Positions 1 to 13,400 of a DNA stretch of 64,000 nt are shown here, one piece after another. The stretch comes from Delphinapterus leucas (taxonomy: Eukaryota; Chordata; Mammalia; Artiodactyla; Monodontidae), in NCBI RefSeq assembly GCF_002288925.2, contig NW_022098026.1, positions 22,259,432-22,323,431 of the forward strand. Direction: 5' to 3'. Made by a program: the position numbers and the translations under genes. Below the pieces are notes generated by a model. It had not been told where the DNA came from, searched no databases, and was given only the letters and a program-made list of their open reading frames with translations. Position 1 is the stretch's first letter; each line of letters begins with the position of its first letter.

Positions 1-1
1 G

Positions 2-409
<408 letters not shown>

Positions 410-1977
410 TGGAGGGCGGGGGAGGTGGGAGAAGAAACAGATTGTGTCACCATTTTGAAGTAAACCTCCTAAAAGAAATTCATATTTGAAAAGAAAAACA
501 ATAACTAACAATACACGTTTGTTAGAATACAGTAGCCCATTGATATACTACTGCCTGTTTACCTAGTTCACCTTAACATGTCAATCCACAGGGTAGATTT
601 CTTTCCAGATGTGGAAGTATAAGAATCTCTCTCTCTTCTTTTTGTTCTTTATTTGTTTGTTAACTTGGTCCCGTGTGCTGAGTATCTTACGTATAATGAG
701 AGCCAGCTACATAAGTATAGCTGAGAGGCCTTGGGAATCATTTATCCCAAACTGGGTTTTGCTCTCCTCTTCTACCTCCCTCCTTTGAATGAGAATATGG
801 TAGAGATCTGACCCATTGCCATAGGTCTGAATTTAAAAATTTTCCTTTTCCCTTTTGTTTATGGGGTAAGGGGGGAATGGCAGATTTATATGACTTTTCA
901 CTCAAATCAATTATGTGCCAGTTTATATTGACTCCGTATGCATGAGTATTCGTGCAACACAAGCCCAACAAAGTGTGTATATACACACAGTGCACGTGAG
1001 CCCAGGGCCTGGGCCTCCTAAGAGGTGTGCTTCTGCTCCCAGCAGCACCCTCTTAGAGTCCTTCAGACACAGGAGCCTCTGCTCTTATCTTAAAACCCTT
1101 CTTCGAAGATTTCCCATCCTCTCTTGGCAACACTTCCTAACATCAGAGAACCTTCATCATCAACAAATTACCTTCCTTATTTCAAAATTAACACCCTCAG
1201 GCTCCATTTTGCTGCGTTGCTCTTTCACTGCACTAGGAGAAGGTGAGAAGAGCTAGTCACATATTCTTTGTGTTTTTTTTAAAAAAACAAAACATCCCTA
1301 ATCCGCAAAAATGACTGCAAAACGACCCCATGTGCAGCCTTCTCTACCCTGAGCTGAATTACCTTCCTTCTCGCAGTGTTTTCAGAGTCCTTACTGCCCA
1401 CGTTTTCATCGTGTGGCCTTTTCACGTATTTCGCATTAAGTTCTCTGCATTCCCGTGTAGCTGTGGAAGTAAGAAAAACACACAGCACTTGGATGAGGTT
1501 CCAGCCTTTTGTTTTAAGAGGAAATTGTATTCCACACCCCTCCTAGTAATGTCTCATAACTTGTTCAAATTGCAGTGCTTCACTGTTACTTCCTTATATC
1601 CAGTTTTTTTTTTTTGCCTTTGGGATCTGGGATTTGGCTGTGTCCATACTAGGATTTGGCTGTCGTTTCTGTGATGTCTGTGAACAACCCAGCTAGATAA
1701 CTGAAGCTCTGAAATTAAGACTTTGGCTTTCTGAACTGTCTCTCTTGATTATATCCTTCACCTATATAGACACAGCCAAAAAGATACTGTTAACAGCCAT
1801 CCATCCATGTGACTCTGTATTCTATTAATGTACCAATAGTTTTTTCATAGACTTGTGGTAAGTGAAGATTAAAGGGCAAGTTTTTACTTTCAGCATTCCT
1901 TGTGCATTTCAGTGGGAACTGAAAATATAATTTGTCCATCATTAATTGTGTGCCAAGCACTACTAATTTTTTTTTTT

Positions 1978-1982
<5 letters not shown>

Positions 1983-2009
<27 letters not shown>
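1983..2009. repeat. (TG)n microsatellite
   Basis: An uninterrupted TG dinucleotide run of about 13 units, preceded by a T-run and followed by an imperfect TGTATG tail. It lies about 1.6 kb past the KCTD16 stop and may fall in its 3' UTR. Confidence 0.95.
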
Positions 2010-2017
<8 letters not shown>

Positions 2018-2030
2018 ATGTATCACAGGT

Positions 2031-2036
2031 AATAAA
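2031..2036 (+). promoter_or_regulatory. Candidate poly(A) signal AATAAA
   Basis: A canonical AATAAA followed within about 20 bases by a GT-rich stretch (gatgatgtttgtagg), in the sense orientation of KCTD16. It is a possible proximal polyadenylation signal, but such hexamers are common by chance in AT-rich DNA. Confidence 0.25.
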
Positions 2037-4814
2037 GGCAACTGGATGATGTTTGTAGGAGGGAAACATAATGACCAATTGCTCCTTTTTGAAATCTTTC
2101 ACTGATGCACATTTATCATGTAAGAGGTCTGTCTTGATTCCCGTTACTATTGCCCATTGAGTATATGGATATCTTTCTGAATTTTTATTAATTCTTACAC
2201 CTGGGCAACAGACTCAGCCAATGTTTTCTTGTCCTGATGGTTCAAACGGACTTTACAGTTTTGCTGAAGTGGAAAAGAAAGGTCATTTGGGGAGCTGAGT
2301 TGTCAAGAGAATTATAACGATGAGTTTAAGTGGTGTTCTTTTTTTGCAGTAGTATATTAGCAGACGTTTAATCTTAACTACAACCTAGCTTTGTACCGTA
2401 TGTCTTCATTCTTTTCAGTGTTTCTTTATACCACATCAAAATATCATATTAATAATAGAAGATTCTGCAAAGGATCATAGAACTTAATGGGCCAAGAAGT
2501 TGAATTTGGTGAAAATATCCCCAAACTCACTTTGGTCAAATGATTCTTATGGTCCTACTGGAAGTTCTGTCAAAGAGTTGGGGGTCTAACTAAAATGGCC
2601 AAAGTCCCAACTTTCTTAAATTTCAGACCTGATTGTCATGCCTTCAAGATAGAAACACACTAGTAAGAATTAGAGAACTAGTAAGATGACAGTCAACACA
2701 CTACTCCTACTACATACTTTAAATAGGAAGTTAAACACTGCAAAAGAAAATGTTCATGGCATTATTTCTCTGTTCTTTGACCTGTCATGAATTTGTTTCT
2801 GTTTAGGCTGTCTTTATACCCCCAGTGAACAAAACCAGTGGTGGCAAGTCTGTTTAAAACAACAGTAACATTCTAAATGAGTCAGCTCTAGACTGATACA
2901 CCAGATAGTCCAAGTAGCTGAAACAACAACATGGTGTTCATTTGTGTGGTTGTTGGTGTGGAGATGACAGTAGACCTGATCAGTAAAAGGCTCTGCAGAG
3001 GAACCGAGGCCATGGACATCTTCAGTCCTAGTTCAGGTGGAGTTCATGTGAGGTCTGTGTGGCCTGCAACGTTGGAGATGAGTTCTGGGTAAGTGAGTTA
3101 GAAGATGAAATGCTGTAGTGGCCCTGCACCATGAATCAGGCCCATTTTCCTGAACTTAAAATAGTTTGAAGAACTTTTAGTTCATTTCCGGACAGAACAA
3201 TATATATGGCTCGCTTCTTGAATATTGGTTATGACAAGGGCAGATATGAAGAGACTAGTAGCATCAAATAGGTCAAATGAATAACGAATCATATGTGCAA
3301 AGCCCCTACTCAGGTAGCCTCCTAGAAAATTCTGCAATGCTAAAATCCATTGAGCTTGGGGAGGTCATTCTCTATGGTACATGGGTCTTCTGAAGGCAGA
3401 ACTATATTTAAAATAAAGTCCCCCTACCCACTGTCAAAAAGGGAGTGTGTGTTTAGCAGGAAAGGGGGAAGACAGGAAAATAAAACTGTTGGGTCATTGT
3501 GGCAGTGTGCTCTCCCTCCCCCTGCTAAGAAAAAAATTGCCCTGAGATATGGCTATAAAACATCAAAGTGAAGTGGTTTCCAAAAGTTGCAGTGATGTTA
3601 TCCTTTGTAATTGTAGGCACAGTTACCTTCCTGGAAATACATGCATGATGAATTATATTAAAAGGGGAACAATTCACAAACCGTAAGTGTTCCCTTTGTT
3701 CTTTATTCCTCCATAGCTATGTCTACCCCCAACCAATTTGCAGGGGTTACATCTATCAAAGGGGAGCTAACAAGGATTTTTTCACTTTTCCATTGGCCTT
3801 GTTTGGGGCACCTTTATCCATAGGCACAGACCAGATGTGTATTGTTCATTTGGGGTCCTCTTAGTTCCCACTGTTTGTGCTTCTGGATTACTTTTGCTTC
3901 TCTGATTATCCTTTCTGATTCCTTTAGATTTAGATTCCTTCCTGATTATCCTTTGTCTGTGCCAAGCAAAACATGCTCCAGTGAGACAAAGAAAAGGCAT
4001 ATGTGGTGTTTTGCAAAATTACTTGACCCCAACTCCCAAAATGGGAAACAAACTTTGATTCTCATATATTTTTCTCTGTTACAGTTTCAAAGTTCCAACT
4101 TTGTATTTATAGTGTCTCAATCCAGAACACTTAAGTGCTGGTATTTTCTGCCACGAGCTATCATAACGTGCAACTTGACTTGTCTTGGTCTTCTGGAGGA
4201 TATTTCCTAGATTTAAAACTCTGTGAGCTTTTAGGAAGAATCGTTTGTCACCTTCACGTGACATGGCAATTTTCAAAGGAAAAATGATGGGAGTTATTTT
4301 TTCCCCCATGACTCTGTGGCAGATGAATGTTTTTGCCAATTTGCATGCTGGGTTATACGTTTAGCATGGGCCGTTTCTCTCTTAATGTCTTGGTACTGTT
4401 GGCATCTTGCAATCTTGATGGCCCACTGTTCCAATTTATTTATTTTCTCTTATATTGTCAAAATAACACAAGAGAGAAAGAATCAGAGTGAGCATTCTGT
4501 ATTCTGAGGTAATATGGAGTTAGATGTCGTTTGAACGGGACTGTACAATGATTAATATCTGCAGAGAAATTAGACCAAATGAAACCTGCTGAAGTGGGTT
4601 TGATTTATATTACCTTCATCATTCTGATTTTAGAAGAAATGGTTATTGCTCTCCACCCCTGCTGAAAGAAAAGAGTGCTTGTTAAACTTTAATAATCACA
4701 GCTTTGTGATGCAAGCACAAAGCTTATTTGTTTGGAATGTCTGTTTTTCTCATCTTGCCATATACATTGGAATGGAGATTCTTCCCCTAGTGATCTCCAC
4801 TGCAGAAGTTTTGG

Positions 4815-5002
4815 CAGTGTTTCCAATACTCAGCATGCATAAAATCATTTGCAGCACTTGCGTAAAAATGCAGATTCCTTGACCCTAACCCCAGAAAGTC
4901 TGACTCAGAAACTTCAAGCGGGGCCAAGGAATCTGCATCTTGGGCTATCATCCTTAATGGTTTCGATGAGATGGTCTGTGGACCTTCCTTTGAGAAACTC
5001 TG
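4815..5002 (+). mobile_element. MER5A-like hAT-Charlie MITE
   Basis: About 188 bp, close to the usual 189 bp of MER5A. It starts cagtgtttcc and ends tttgagaaactctg, the degenerate terminal inverted repeats. Internal motifs atgcagattcc and ggaatctgcat match the family layout. It is an old, non-autonomous DNA transposon. Confidence 0.7.
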
Positions 5003-6982
5003 CTCTTTAGGGACTCTGCAGAGGTCAGCATTTCTCTCACTTCCTAGTGGCGCTTCCTCTCACTTTCTTTCCACTACAAATGAGTCAAAGCATGCATAAT
5101 TCATTATCTTAAGAAAAAAGACCCAAAGAACATTCTAGGACTAGGGCAGAGCAGGTTTCCATAATTTGTTTGCCCTTTCATCTGCCTGTCAATCATAACA
5201 TTTTCTTCTTTTTGTGTATGTTTGATGTTTGTGCCTTTTTTTTTTTCCAAACTGAAAACCTACATCAATATAGTTTTATGGCTGGGTAGATGGGAGCACA
5301 TCTCTGAGTGAGATGTGTCCTAATGATACCCAACAAAATAATGACCTTTTCCAAAGAAAGTTGTTCATTCCTAGGCCCTTTTACAGTTTGAGTCAGAGGA
5401 ACCTTAGAGTGATCCATAATGTAATGATGTGTATGGCCCCAAAGGGGGTTCCAATAACTGCACATACAAGCCACTAAAATGAATATGGAATGTTTAGTGA
5501 ATTTAGCTCTACTTCACGGATGAAATCCTGAGTCATTGTATTGCTAAGTTTGTCCAATTTGATTCAAGCAGGACTAGGAAGTTCTCAGAGTTGAAGACCC
5601 TGAACCCCAACATTAACTAAAAACTTCAAGCAAAATCCATGGGGGATAATACATTTTTAAAAAAGAAATAAGGAGTGGTTTCAAAATTCCATTTGTAATG
5701 ACATGAAATTCTCTAATTTTCCAGTCACTCTGACTAGGAGAGGTGGCCGTACTATGATTATTCAGAAAGAAAAACATTTTGGAGGTTTCAATGACCCAGT
5801 TGGTCCTATCCATGTAACACAGTAACTGGAGATGTACCAGATTCCCACATGCAACGGGAAATAGAGAATAGATGGCTTAAATTCATGCTTGTCATGATAT
5901 TAGTTAATATTTAAGTAAAAACTACTATGAAAGGAAAGTGAAGAGTGCTTAATGAAACGAATGCACTTTTTGCCACTAATTAAGATTATTTGGCCAAGAA
6001 TTTTTTTTAAATCTTAAATTTGATTCAGTTTCTTTTCCCTCCTTTACTTCCCAAGGGAAGTTTACTTCTCTTTATCCCCTAGCTTCCTAACCTTTAAAAA
6101 AAATGTTCTTCTTGTTTGTGAACAAATTGTGTTGTTTATTTGATAAAGAATTTTTAGTTCCTAGACTGTCATCTTTGCTTTATTTAGGGAATTTACTTTG
6201 AAAAGCCTGAAGAAAAATGTGTCCCAGTCCAGTGATTATCAAGGGGTTTTTTCTGGGGGAGTGAGGAGGTGATTTTCCGGTTAATCAGCCTTCTAAAAGC
6301 GCTTACACGCCAACTGGAGGATTAAGTAAGTCTCCTCTCTCCAGCGACCTCTTCCGTCTTGTCAGTTTATTCTTAGAATTGACCTTTAGCTAATTTACCT
6401 GCACTTGCACAATAAAAATCAACATAACTGCAGACTCTCTTATTGCTGTTGTTGGCTGCACCCACCACAAATGGAAGAGGATTGATGCGCAACTAAGTAG
6501 TGGAGGAGAACTGCTTTATAATTGTGTCTGTGTGTGTATGTGTCTCTGCGTACACATACATGTGCAATTTTTAGGTCAGTGTTGGGTCGGTGGCTAGTGC
6601 CCATGGTAATGCTATCCAAGTTCAGGGAAAAAGTCTTTGGTCACAAAGTTTAACAGCTTTTAATTCAGCACAGTCGTTTGTCAATACTTGAGAAGGTTGA
6701 GTAAAGCTGGTCTCCTGATACAAAATTCAAACGTTACAGATTTCTGGATGAAAATCAAACTCATTTTCATTTATATAGTCACTAGTGACATCATACTCAA
6801 AGAAAAGAAGAAAAAAAGGAAAGAAAAAGGAAGCCTTGAAAGCTAAAATATGCATAGAATTCACATTGATCACTAGCAGTTTTTCTCAACTACAGCCAGT
6901 GGTCAGTGGTTTTTCTTACATGTGAGAGACAGAAACACTTTCAGGAAAGGCTCTGATTTGCGTGGGTTATGTGCATTTAAGG

Positions 6983-7195
6983 CAGTGACTCTCATCCAGG
7001 CGTGATTTTGCACCCCAGGGGGCTTTTGGCAATGCCTGGGGATATTTTTGATTGTTGTGGCTTGAGAGGTGCTACTGGCATTCAGTGAGTAAAAACCAGG
7101 GATGCTGCTAAACATCCCACCATGTACAAGACAGCCCTCACAACAAAGAGTTATCCAACCCCAAATGTCAATAGTGCTGAGGTTGCGAAACCCTG
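6983..7195 (+). mobile_element. MER20-like hAT-Charlie MITE
   Basis: A 213-bp copy running from cagtgactctcatcc to gttgcgaaaccctg. Diagnostic internal pieces are attttgcaccccaggggg, gggatgctgctaaacatccc and aaatgtcaatagtgctgagg. A second copy of the same family lies at 21163-21350. The family is old in placental mammals, and some copies elsewhere have been reported as regulatory elements. Confidence 0.72.
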
Positions 7196-7984
7196 AGTTA
7201 AGGGTTGGCTCAGATTTTCCAAGGCATTCTTAACCATGTAGAGAAAGACTTCTGGGCCAAGGGATAGGATGAAATGAATGATAATAATTTGTACCACCTG
7301 AAATCTGTGTAAGGTTTATTTATTATCCCTTTATACAGATGTGAATGCTGAGATTTAGAGACAAATATGTCATTTTTTTCCAGGGTTCCAGTAGTGATGA
7401 AGCAGGCCTATGATCTAACTCTGTCTTCTACTTAAATCTTTTTCTGCCTCAGAAAAATGATACTTCAGTGAAGTTATCAACCTTAAAACAGCTAAATGTG
7501 TTTGTTGTGAAGCACTTTGGGAGCGTTCTGAGTTCGTGTGACCCGATTAAGGATGCTTTTCAAGCTGATCAACAGTAGAGAGCAAGGTGCTCTCAGAAAG
7601 GAAACAGGAAAGGGGGGGCAAGGGTGCTTAGAACAGGCCAACAATTCCACCTTTATCTGCTCGTTGTGTACTTTGTTTCTTTGGGTCGAACATCCTCACT
7701 AAAGATGATATCTAGATCTTGGAAAATATGATCCTCAGACCCACACAGATGACCCCCATGCCCACGTTTTCAGAGCTATGACAAGTCTAAGCAAGGCCCT
7801 GGCTACTGAGCCTCATTATTTCATTTACTTGTACTGACCTCATCAGAACACAAAGCAGGTTTGTACCTTAAATAATTTGGCATTTTTCTTTTAATTTATC
7901 ACACCAACATCACAGTGATAGAATAAAGGTCCAATCATTCTACCTCCATTTCGTACAAGGGAAACTGAAGACCCAGAGAGTTGA

Positions 7985-8085
7985 AGTCAGACATTCATTT
8001 ATTCATTTGTTCATGCATTCACTCAGCAGGTATTTGTTTAGTGCATTCCGTGTACAGGTCACCGTGATGAGCATTATAATCTACT
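7985..8085 (-). mobile_element. L2 fragment (3' end), minus strand
   Basis: Contains the reverse complement of the L2 3' terminus: ATTCATT repeats, then a caggtatttgtttagtgc-like segment, then an accgtgatgagcattataa segment. The copy is short and strongly diverged. Confidence 0.5.
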
Positions 8086-8183
8086 AGGGAATCGAACTTG
8101 GGATACAGAACTTGAATTCAGATCAAGTTCGCATCCTAGGCTAACATTATTTTTGTATGTAACTCTGATCAACGTTCTAGATT

Positions 8184-8534
8184 TATGGTTTAAATTTTTT
8201 TAAAATTTATTTATTTATTTATATTTGGCTGTGTTGGGTCTTTGTTGCGGTGAGTGGGCTTCTCATTGTGGTGGCTTCTCTTGTTGCAGAGCATGGACTC
8301 TAGGCATGTGGGCTTCAGTAGTTGTGTCATGCGGGCTCAGTAGTTGTGGCTCGCAGACTCAGTAGTTGTGGCTCGCTGGCTCTAGAACATAGGCTCAGTA
8401 ATTGTGGCGCACGGGCTTACTTGCTCCACAGCATGTGAGATCTTCCCGGACCAGGACCCGAACCCGTGTCCGCTGCATTGGCAGGCGGACTCTCAACCAC
8501 TGCGCCACCAGGGAAGCCCTATGGTTTAAATTTT
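8184..8534 (-). mobile_element. CHR-type SINE, long form, with 15-bp target-site duplication
   Basis: A minus-strand tRNA-derived SINE body at about 8199-8519 is flanked by perfect copies of tatggtttaaatttt at 8184-8198 and 8520-8534. The body ends (reverse strand head) in ccactgcgccaccagggaagccc and starts with an A/T tail (TTTA repeats on the plus strand). Its middle holds several short repeats of a ctcagtagttgtggctcg unit. It is longer and older-looking than the 210-bp GC-rich copies further along. Confidence 0.92.
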
Positions 8535-8569
8535 AAGTTATAAACAATGTAGACTACGAACTTGTTATG

Positions 8570-8775
8570 CGCTAGAAACTCTACTACGTGTTTTCTATGC
8601 CTTATTTAATCCTAGAATAACGTAATGAGGTAGATCTTGTTACTCTCCTCTTTTTCACAGATGAGGTCAGTGAGACTCAGAAAGGTAAAGCAGCACCTAG
8701 CCTGACAACGGCAGAGACAGATTTTCATCTGGGTTTATTAGACTCCCAAGGCTGACAGCTTCACCACCTCATGAC
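8570..8775 (-). mobile_element. MIR SINE, minus strand
   Basis: Reverse-complement MIR landmarks occur in order: ccttatttaatcctagaa, taatgaggtagatcttgttact, ttttcacagatgaggtcagtgagactcagaaagg, then agactcccaaggctg. The copy is diverged but the order is intact. Confidence 0.7.
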
Positions 8776-9134
8776 ATAAGCTCTTCTTCTCTGTTTTCTG
8801 GATTTCACCTTTTTATAGTTTCTTCTGCTCTAAGCAAAAGGTAGCCAGGATGATTCCGGCCTGACATCCTTCCTGCAAGTTGTTTGCTATTTTGAGTTGC
8901 AAGTTCCACTGGACAGGCATATCCCTAGGAGATCAAGGAAAAAAAGATTTTGGGGGTACCACAGACTGTACTTAATGGTAAAAGCCCTATCAGGGGGCTT
9001 TGTTGTAGAACAGGTATCTAGTGAGTACTGAGCCCTATGAAACCCACAGTGGTAAGATAGCTTCCATGTCAGGAGGATAGCGCCCTCAGCTGCTGGCTGT
9101 GCTGTTCACAGGTGACCGGGGCAAATTTCACGAA

Positions 9135-9480
9135 AAGTAAAATGTGTCTGTATATGTGTGTGTGTGCATGTACATGCACGTATTTGCCATTTTTACTTTT
9201 TGGCTTTTTAAACAATTTCAGTTTTTGTTCATGACAGGTCAGAAATCCAAATATGATTGACTGCCCCTAGCATCTCATCATTACTATTCTAAGTTGGAAA
9301 AAAGAGAGTCATCTAGAGAAAAGAAACTGCACTGAAATATGTGAGTGTGTGTGTGAGGAGTGTGTGTATACTTGTGTGTTGTGTATGTATGTTTATGTAT
9401 AAATTTTGTGTATATATGTATATATGAGTGTACATCTATCTAAATGTATATATATCTATATCTATACATTTGTATACACA
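9135..9480. repeat. Degenerate TG/TA-rich simple repeat tracts
   Basis: Several imperfect TG, TATG and TATA tracts are interleaved with unique sequence, for example around 9150-9180, 9340-9385 and 9400-9480. They look like decayed microsatellites rather than one array. Confidence 0.7.
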
Positions 9481-9777
9481 CGTAAATCTTAGTTTGAAAC
9501 TGTTTGGAATTTTGGGTTTGAGGGACTTATAATTTATTTTTGATTTCCTAGATAGTCTAAAATAGTTCTAATTTCCAAAAGTCTCTTCCACTATGAGTAT
9601 ATGTATATATCTATGGTACAGAGAATATGGTTAGAATACGTAGGTTTAACATCTATGGATGCAAAACCAAATAAAAGTGCATTTAAGGAAAAGCCAAACT
9701 TGGAAAAACTGGCTTTCTAATTTGAACCATTTGTTGGAATTTCAAACTACTGTATGTGTTTTCAAACTTGCTCATTA

Positions 9778-9803
9778 AAACACACACACACATACACACA
9801 CAA
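9778..9803. repeat. (CA)n microsatellite, short
   Basis: A CA run of about 12 units with one TA interruption. Confidence 0.85.
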
Positions 9804-12360
9804 CCCACCAAATGAACATGATGATGTTTAGGAAGAAAAGAATAAGAAAATGTAGGTCTATGATAGCACAAATCCAATGATTACCATACCAATGGTACTT
9901 CATCTACCTATTGGTTAATTTACTATCTTCTCGTTGATTTTACTTCATCATTCATGGGGGGGTGCCCCCGTGGCCTTTTGTATTTGTAGGTGGAGCTAGT
10001 TATCTGTTTAATTATCTTAAAACTATAGTAAATAATTAATATGCATATTGTAAACATATACTAAAGCTCAAGGGCACATTGTAATAATAACCAAACATTT
10101 CCTAGACTCCTGCAAGTAACCCTTTAAGCCTGTTTATACAGATACCAAAATAGTTGCTCAAAGAAGGAACAACATAAAGTTAAATGAAAGAAAATGTTAC
10201 TTACCTGTTTTGGCATCCTATATGCATATGACCAAATGACTGAAATTTGGGCACTCTTAAGGATACAGTAAGTTACGTTTTCATTCATAGGCATGTGCTT
10301 TGCATATTTTGGAGAATATGAAAAGTGTTTTAAGTCAACCTATGCAAACAGGGCTTCCCTGGTGCTCCTTGGGATCAGTTTGTATGCATACAGCCCATAC
10401 CTTCAGAAACTCAGCCTGGCTCCCAGGCCAGGTCTTAGCTGCTGGTCCAAGCACAGACTCCTCCTCCCAGGGACCTGTCAGGTTTGCTCAGACAGTCAGA
10501 AACATTTGCAAACCTATCGAGTATGGTCATTCCTTTTTTTTTATTCCCCAAATCTCCCTGCAAATGTGGTCTTAAAAGCATAAGAAAGAAAACCAATTTT
10601 GTAGCAATTTCATGTTCTAATTAGGTTTAAGGACACTTGAAGAAGGAATGTTTGTTTTTCCCCAAAATTTTAGAGCAGAAGAGGAGGTTTAACATCAACC
10701 TTGGCTTCAAGTTCTCCTATCATTTTCTTTCATTCATTTTTATTCTAAAGGAGAATGTTGAATCAGGATAATTTTGCTTAAAATATTCTGCTTAGTTTAG
10801 AAAAGGACAGATTAATTTTTTTGTGTGTGTATAACACAAGGGGTGGAGAAGTGGGTGTGCCAGTCCCCTCAGTACCCTGTTTCTGATCTAAGGAAATGGA
10901 TTCAGGAATTATTGGAGTGGTACCCTACTTAAAACACAAAAACAGAAACGTAGGGGGCCCTATTTCAGAGTCCCATTGAAAGCTGTTAATGGGATCTCCT
11001 GTAAGTGGGTCACCACTTACATTAGTGATGGCATCTCACTTGTTTCTCTGATAGGAACTTAGTCTGTAACATCAAGAATCTTTGTGTTGGCTGAAGGAAT
11101 TGAATGAATGATCTCAGTTGAATTCCTGTTCCCCACATCTTTCAGAACCAGCAGAGCACGGGGTAGAATCTAACAAACAGAATAATTTGTCCAAATTAAA
11201 CCAACATGTTTAAATAGTATCGGCATCACTCTCGATCGGCGCTTATAAAGACCCTGTTAATTTATGCTACCTGTGATCTCCAAGTACAGTTTACCAGGGA
11301 TCCTCAAGCTCCTCTTATATCCATCTCGGATGCTTTGAATGTGATGTCACCATAGATAAAGGAGTCTGAATTTCACTGGTACTAACCCTGAGTGGTGTTC
11401 TACTGGGGCCTTGCTCATGTTACTTTTTCCTGACCTCATTCAAGTGCTTGATGACTTGGGTCAGTTTGTTGCACACTGATGCATACCAAGTGACACCCGC
11501 TGAAATTACCTCTTCTCCTTTCCAATGCAGTTCGCTTGTACATAAGTGTAATGTCAAATTGTTTACAGGTTCTTTTTGTGTGTAATTGTGATAGATTTAG
11601 CTCAAACTTTAATCTGTTTACTGAATGGTGTTAAAATGAATGTGCTTATTACAGTATAAACATCATTAATCATGGACTCACATGAATGCATGTCTACATG
11701 TCGTCAATTCCCAGCAGCTCGGTTATCCAGCAAAAAGTCTGCAGTCTGTGAATAGCAAATATACATAAACTACTGTGACTCTAATAACTCAGTAACTGTT
11801 TTTACCTTGGTATGTAACACTGTAAATTTTGGCTTGTTGTATTTCTTTCTTACCTATTTGTTTTGCAAGAGAAACATGATAAAAGATAGTACTACTAATT
11901 GTCCCAGTGGAATTGCACATCATTTTGGCAATCACTGGTCCGCCCCAAAGGCAACTGCCTATGATAGAACAATGGCCCTGAGCAACGTATAAATATATAC
12001 ATACATATTTATGTATGCAATATCTACAATGCTAATTACTACCATCTATTCTCACTGCCAGTGGAAACAAACTATTTTCTTTGGAATCATTGATGGATAT
12101 AAAAATTTTAATTTGCTATTAACTGCTTTCATATTCTGTTTAGTTCTTATAGTATGGTAAATGATACAGGTGCGGTTTCAGTATTGTAAAATTGTGTGGT
12201 GAAAACTACAAAAGTCATTCTGTGGATATATTTTAAAAGGCAGACCAGAAACTATATTTCAGATTCTTGTGTGAATATAATTACAGAAATAGGTAACTAT
12301 TTTTTATGTGTTTCCATAAATGACTCCATTTCATATACATTGTAATTTAGCACCAATCAT

Positions 12361-12366
12361 AATAAA
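12361..12366 (+). promoter_or_regulatory. Candidate distal poly(A) signal AATAAA
   Basis: An AATAAA in KCTD16 sense orientation, followed by T/G-rich sequence (tttggtaacatttagttgttag). It sits near the end of the repeat-poor block and just before the first MIR. The hexamer alone is weak evidence. Confidence 0.25.
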
Positions 12367-12554
12367 TCATTTGGTAACATTTAGTTGTTAGAGATATCTA
12401 TTTTCAGTATTCATGAGAGACTGATGATTCAACGTTATTTCATGCTAACTTAAGAATTTTAGATGGAAGGTAATTACCATTGCAATTAGTTTATTTCTGG
12501 TTTGTTATGGCAGCTTGCTGGATTGGGGTACAAAAAAGGAGACTTAATAAGTTG

Positions 12555-12815
12555 GTTATTTAAAATTCTTAGAATGAGATTGCAGTGATCTGAAGCCTTG
12601 CCACTGCCTCTTCTTCGTTGGGTGGCCTCACACTGTTTATCAAGCCTCTTTGAACGGCAGTTTCCTCATCTGAAAATAGGGCATAAAAGTAATAGACACC
12701 CCATGAGGTTCCTGTGAGAATTAAATTAGATAATCCAATTAAAGCATTTAGCACAGTATCTAGTACACTAAATAAATGCTTAATGATCCCTACCCATTTG
12801 CATTACTATTATCCA
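12555..12815 (+). mobile_element. MIR SINE, plus strand
   Basis: A nearly full-length MIR. The landmarks gcagtttcctcatctgaaaa, cccatgaggttcctgtgag, aattaaattagataat and gcacagtatctagtacactaaataaatg occur in consensus order. A 61-residue open frame on the opposite strand comes from this repeat. Confidence 0.85.
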
Positions 12816-13264
12816 AAATGCAGATCTTAAAGAGGAGTTTGGCTTCAACAGTCTGAATATATTTCTTCTTTTTCCTCTTTAGCCTTTTACAGTATTGCCT
12901 ATAGAGCTAAACATTCAGTATGTTTTTTAATCAAGAGGGAAAAATTACACAGGGAAAAAAGGGAGTTCTACAGCTTGGGTTGGTGCTTTAGAAATAATTT
13001 AGCCTTTTGCTGCTGTGAAGTATACTCGGCAGAACACTTGTCCCATGATCTGTGCTGAAAAAATGAAGGGAATTGGATGAAGTAGAGTTTGGGAAATATA
13101 ACCTTTTTATACACCCCTCTTTGTAGTTTTTAAGTGCTTTTTTATTACACTTAAAGCCCTGAGAGTTATGCAGTAAAGGAACTTCCAAACTCTATTTAAC
13201 CCAGAATCTCCCAGACTTCTCTCACTAAGGATGCTTCTAGTTCTAAGGTGTGCATTTTCAGAAA

Positions 13265-13400
13265 AGCTAATTTAGCCCAGTCTCCTCCTTGTACAGAAGA
13301 GAGAGCTGAGCCCCGGAGAGGGGAAGGGATGTGTTGAAGGTGTGATGGTCCTGGGCCTAGAACCCCATCTATGGACCCAGGCTAGGACACTTCTTCCTAA
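13265..13400 (-). mobile_element. MIR-like fragment, minus strand
   Basis: The order tgtacagaagagagagctgag, ccggagaggggaaggg, then cctagaaccc resembles the reverse-complement core of MIR. It is short and diverged. Confidence 0.4.

Larger units (their letters stand above)
410..4814 (+). other. Probable KCTD16 3' UTR and downstream flank, no further gene
   Basis: Directly after the KCTD16 stop codon comes AT-rich sequence with stops in all frames and no recognisable coding segment. The proximal part must be 3' UTR, but its end is unknown. AATAAA hexamers occur at 2031-2036 and elsewhere and cannot be ranked without transcript data. Apart from a TG microsatellite no young repeat is recognised here. 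Short open frames in this stretch look random. Confidence 0.5.
8790..12545 (+). other. Gene-free stretch, possible distal KCTD16 3' UTR
   Basis: Apart from the simple repeats noted here, I recognise no gene and no young retrotransposon. The part from about 11500 to 12540 is AT-rich, repeat-free and looks like 3' UTR sequence. An AATAAA at 12361-12366 could be a distal poly(A) signal, but without transcripts this is only a suggestion. Confidence 0.35.

Noticed and set aside
1790..2041. An 83-codon minus-strand frame with a run of His-Thr
   Set aside because: The His-Thr run is a translation of the TG microsatellite.
10346..10365. gggcttccctggtg at 10349, resembling the head of a CHR SINE
   Set aside because: The similarity stops after about 14 bases. 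There is no A/B box continuation, no A-tail and no TSD.
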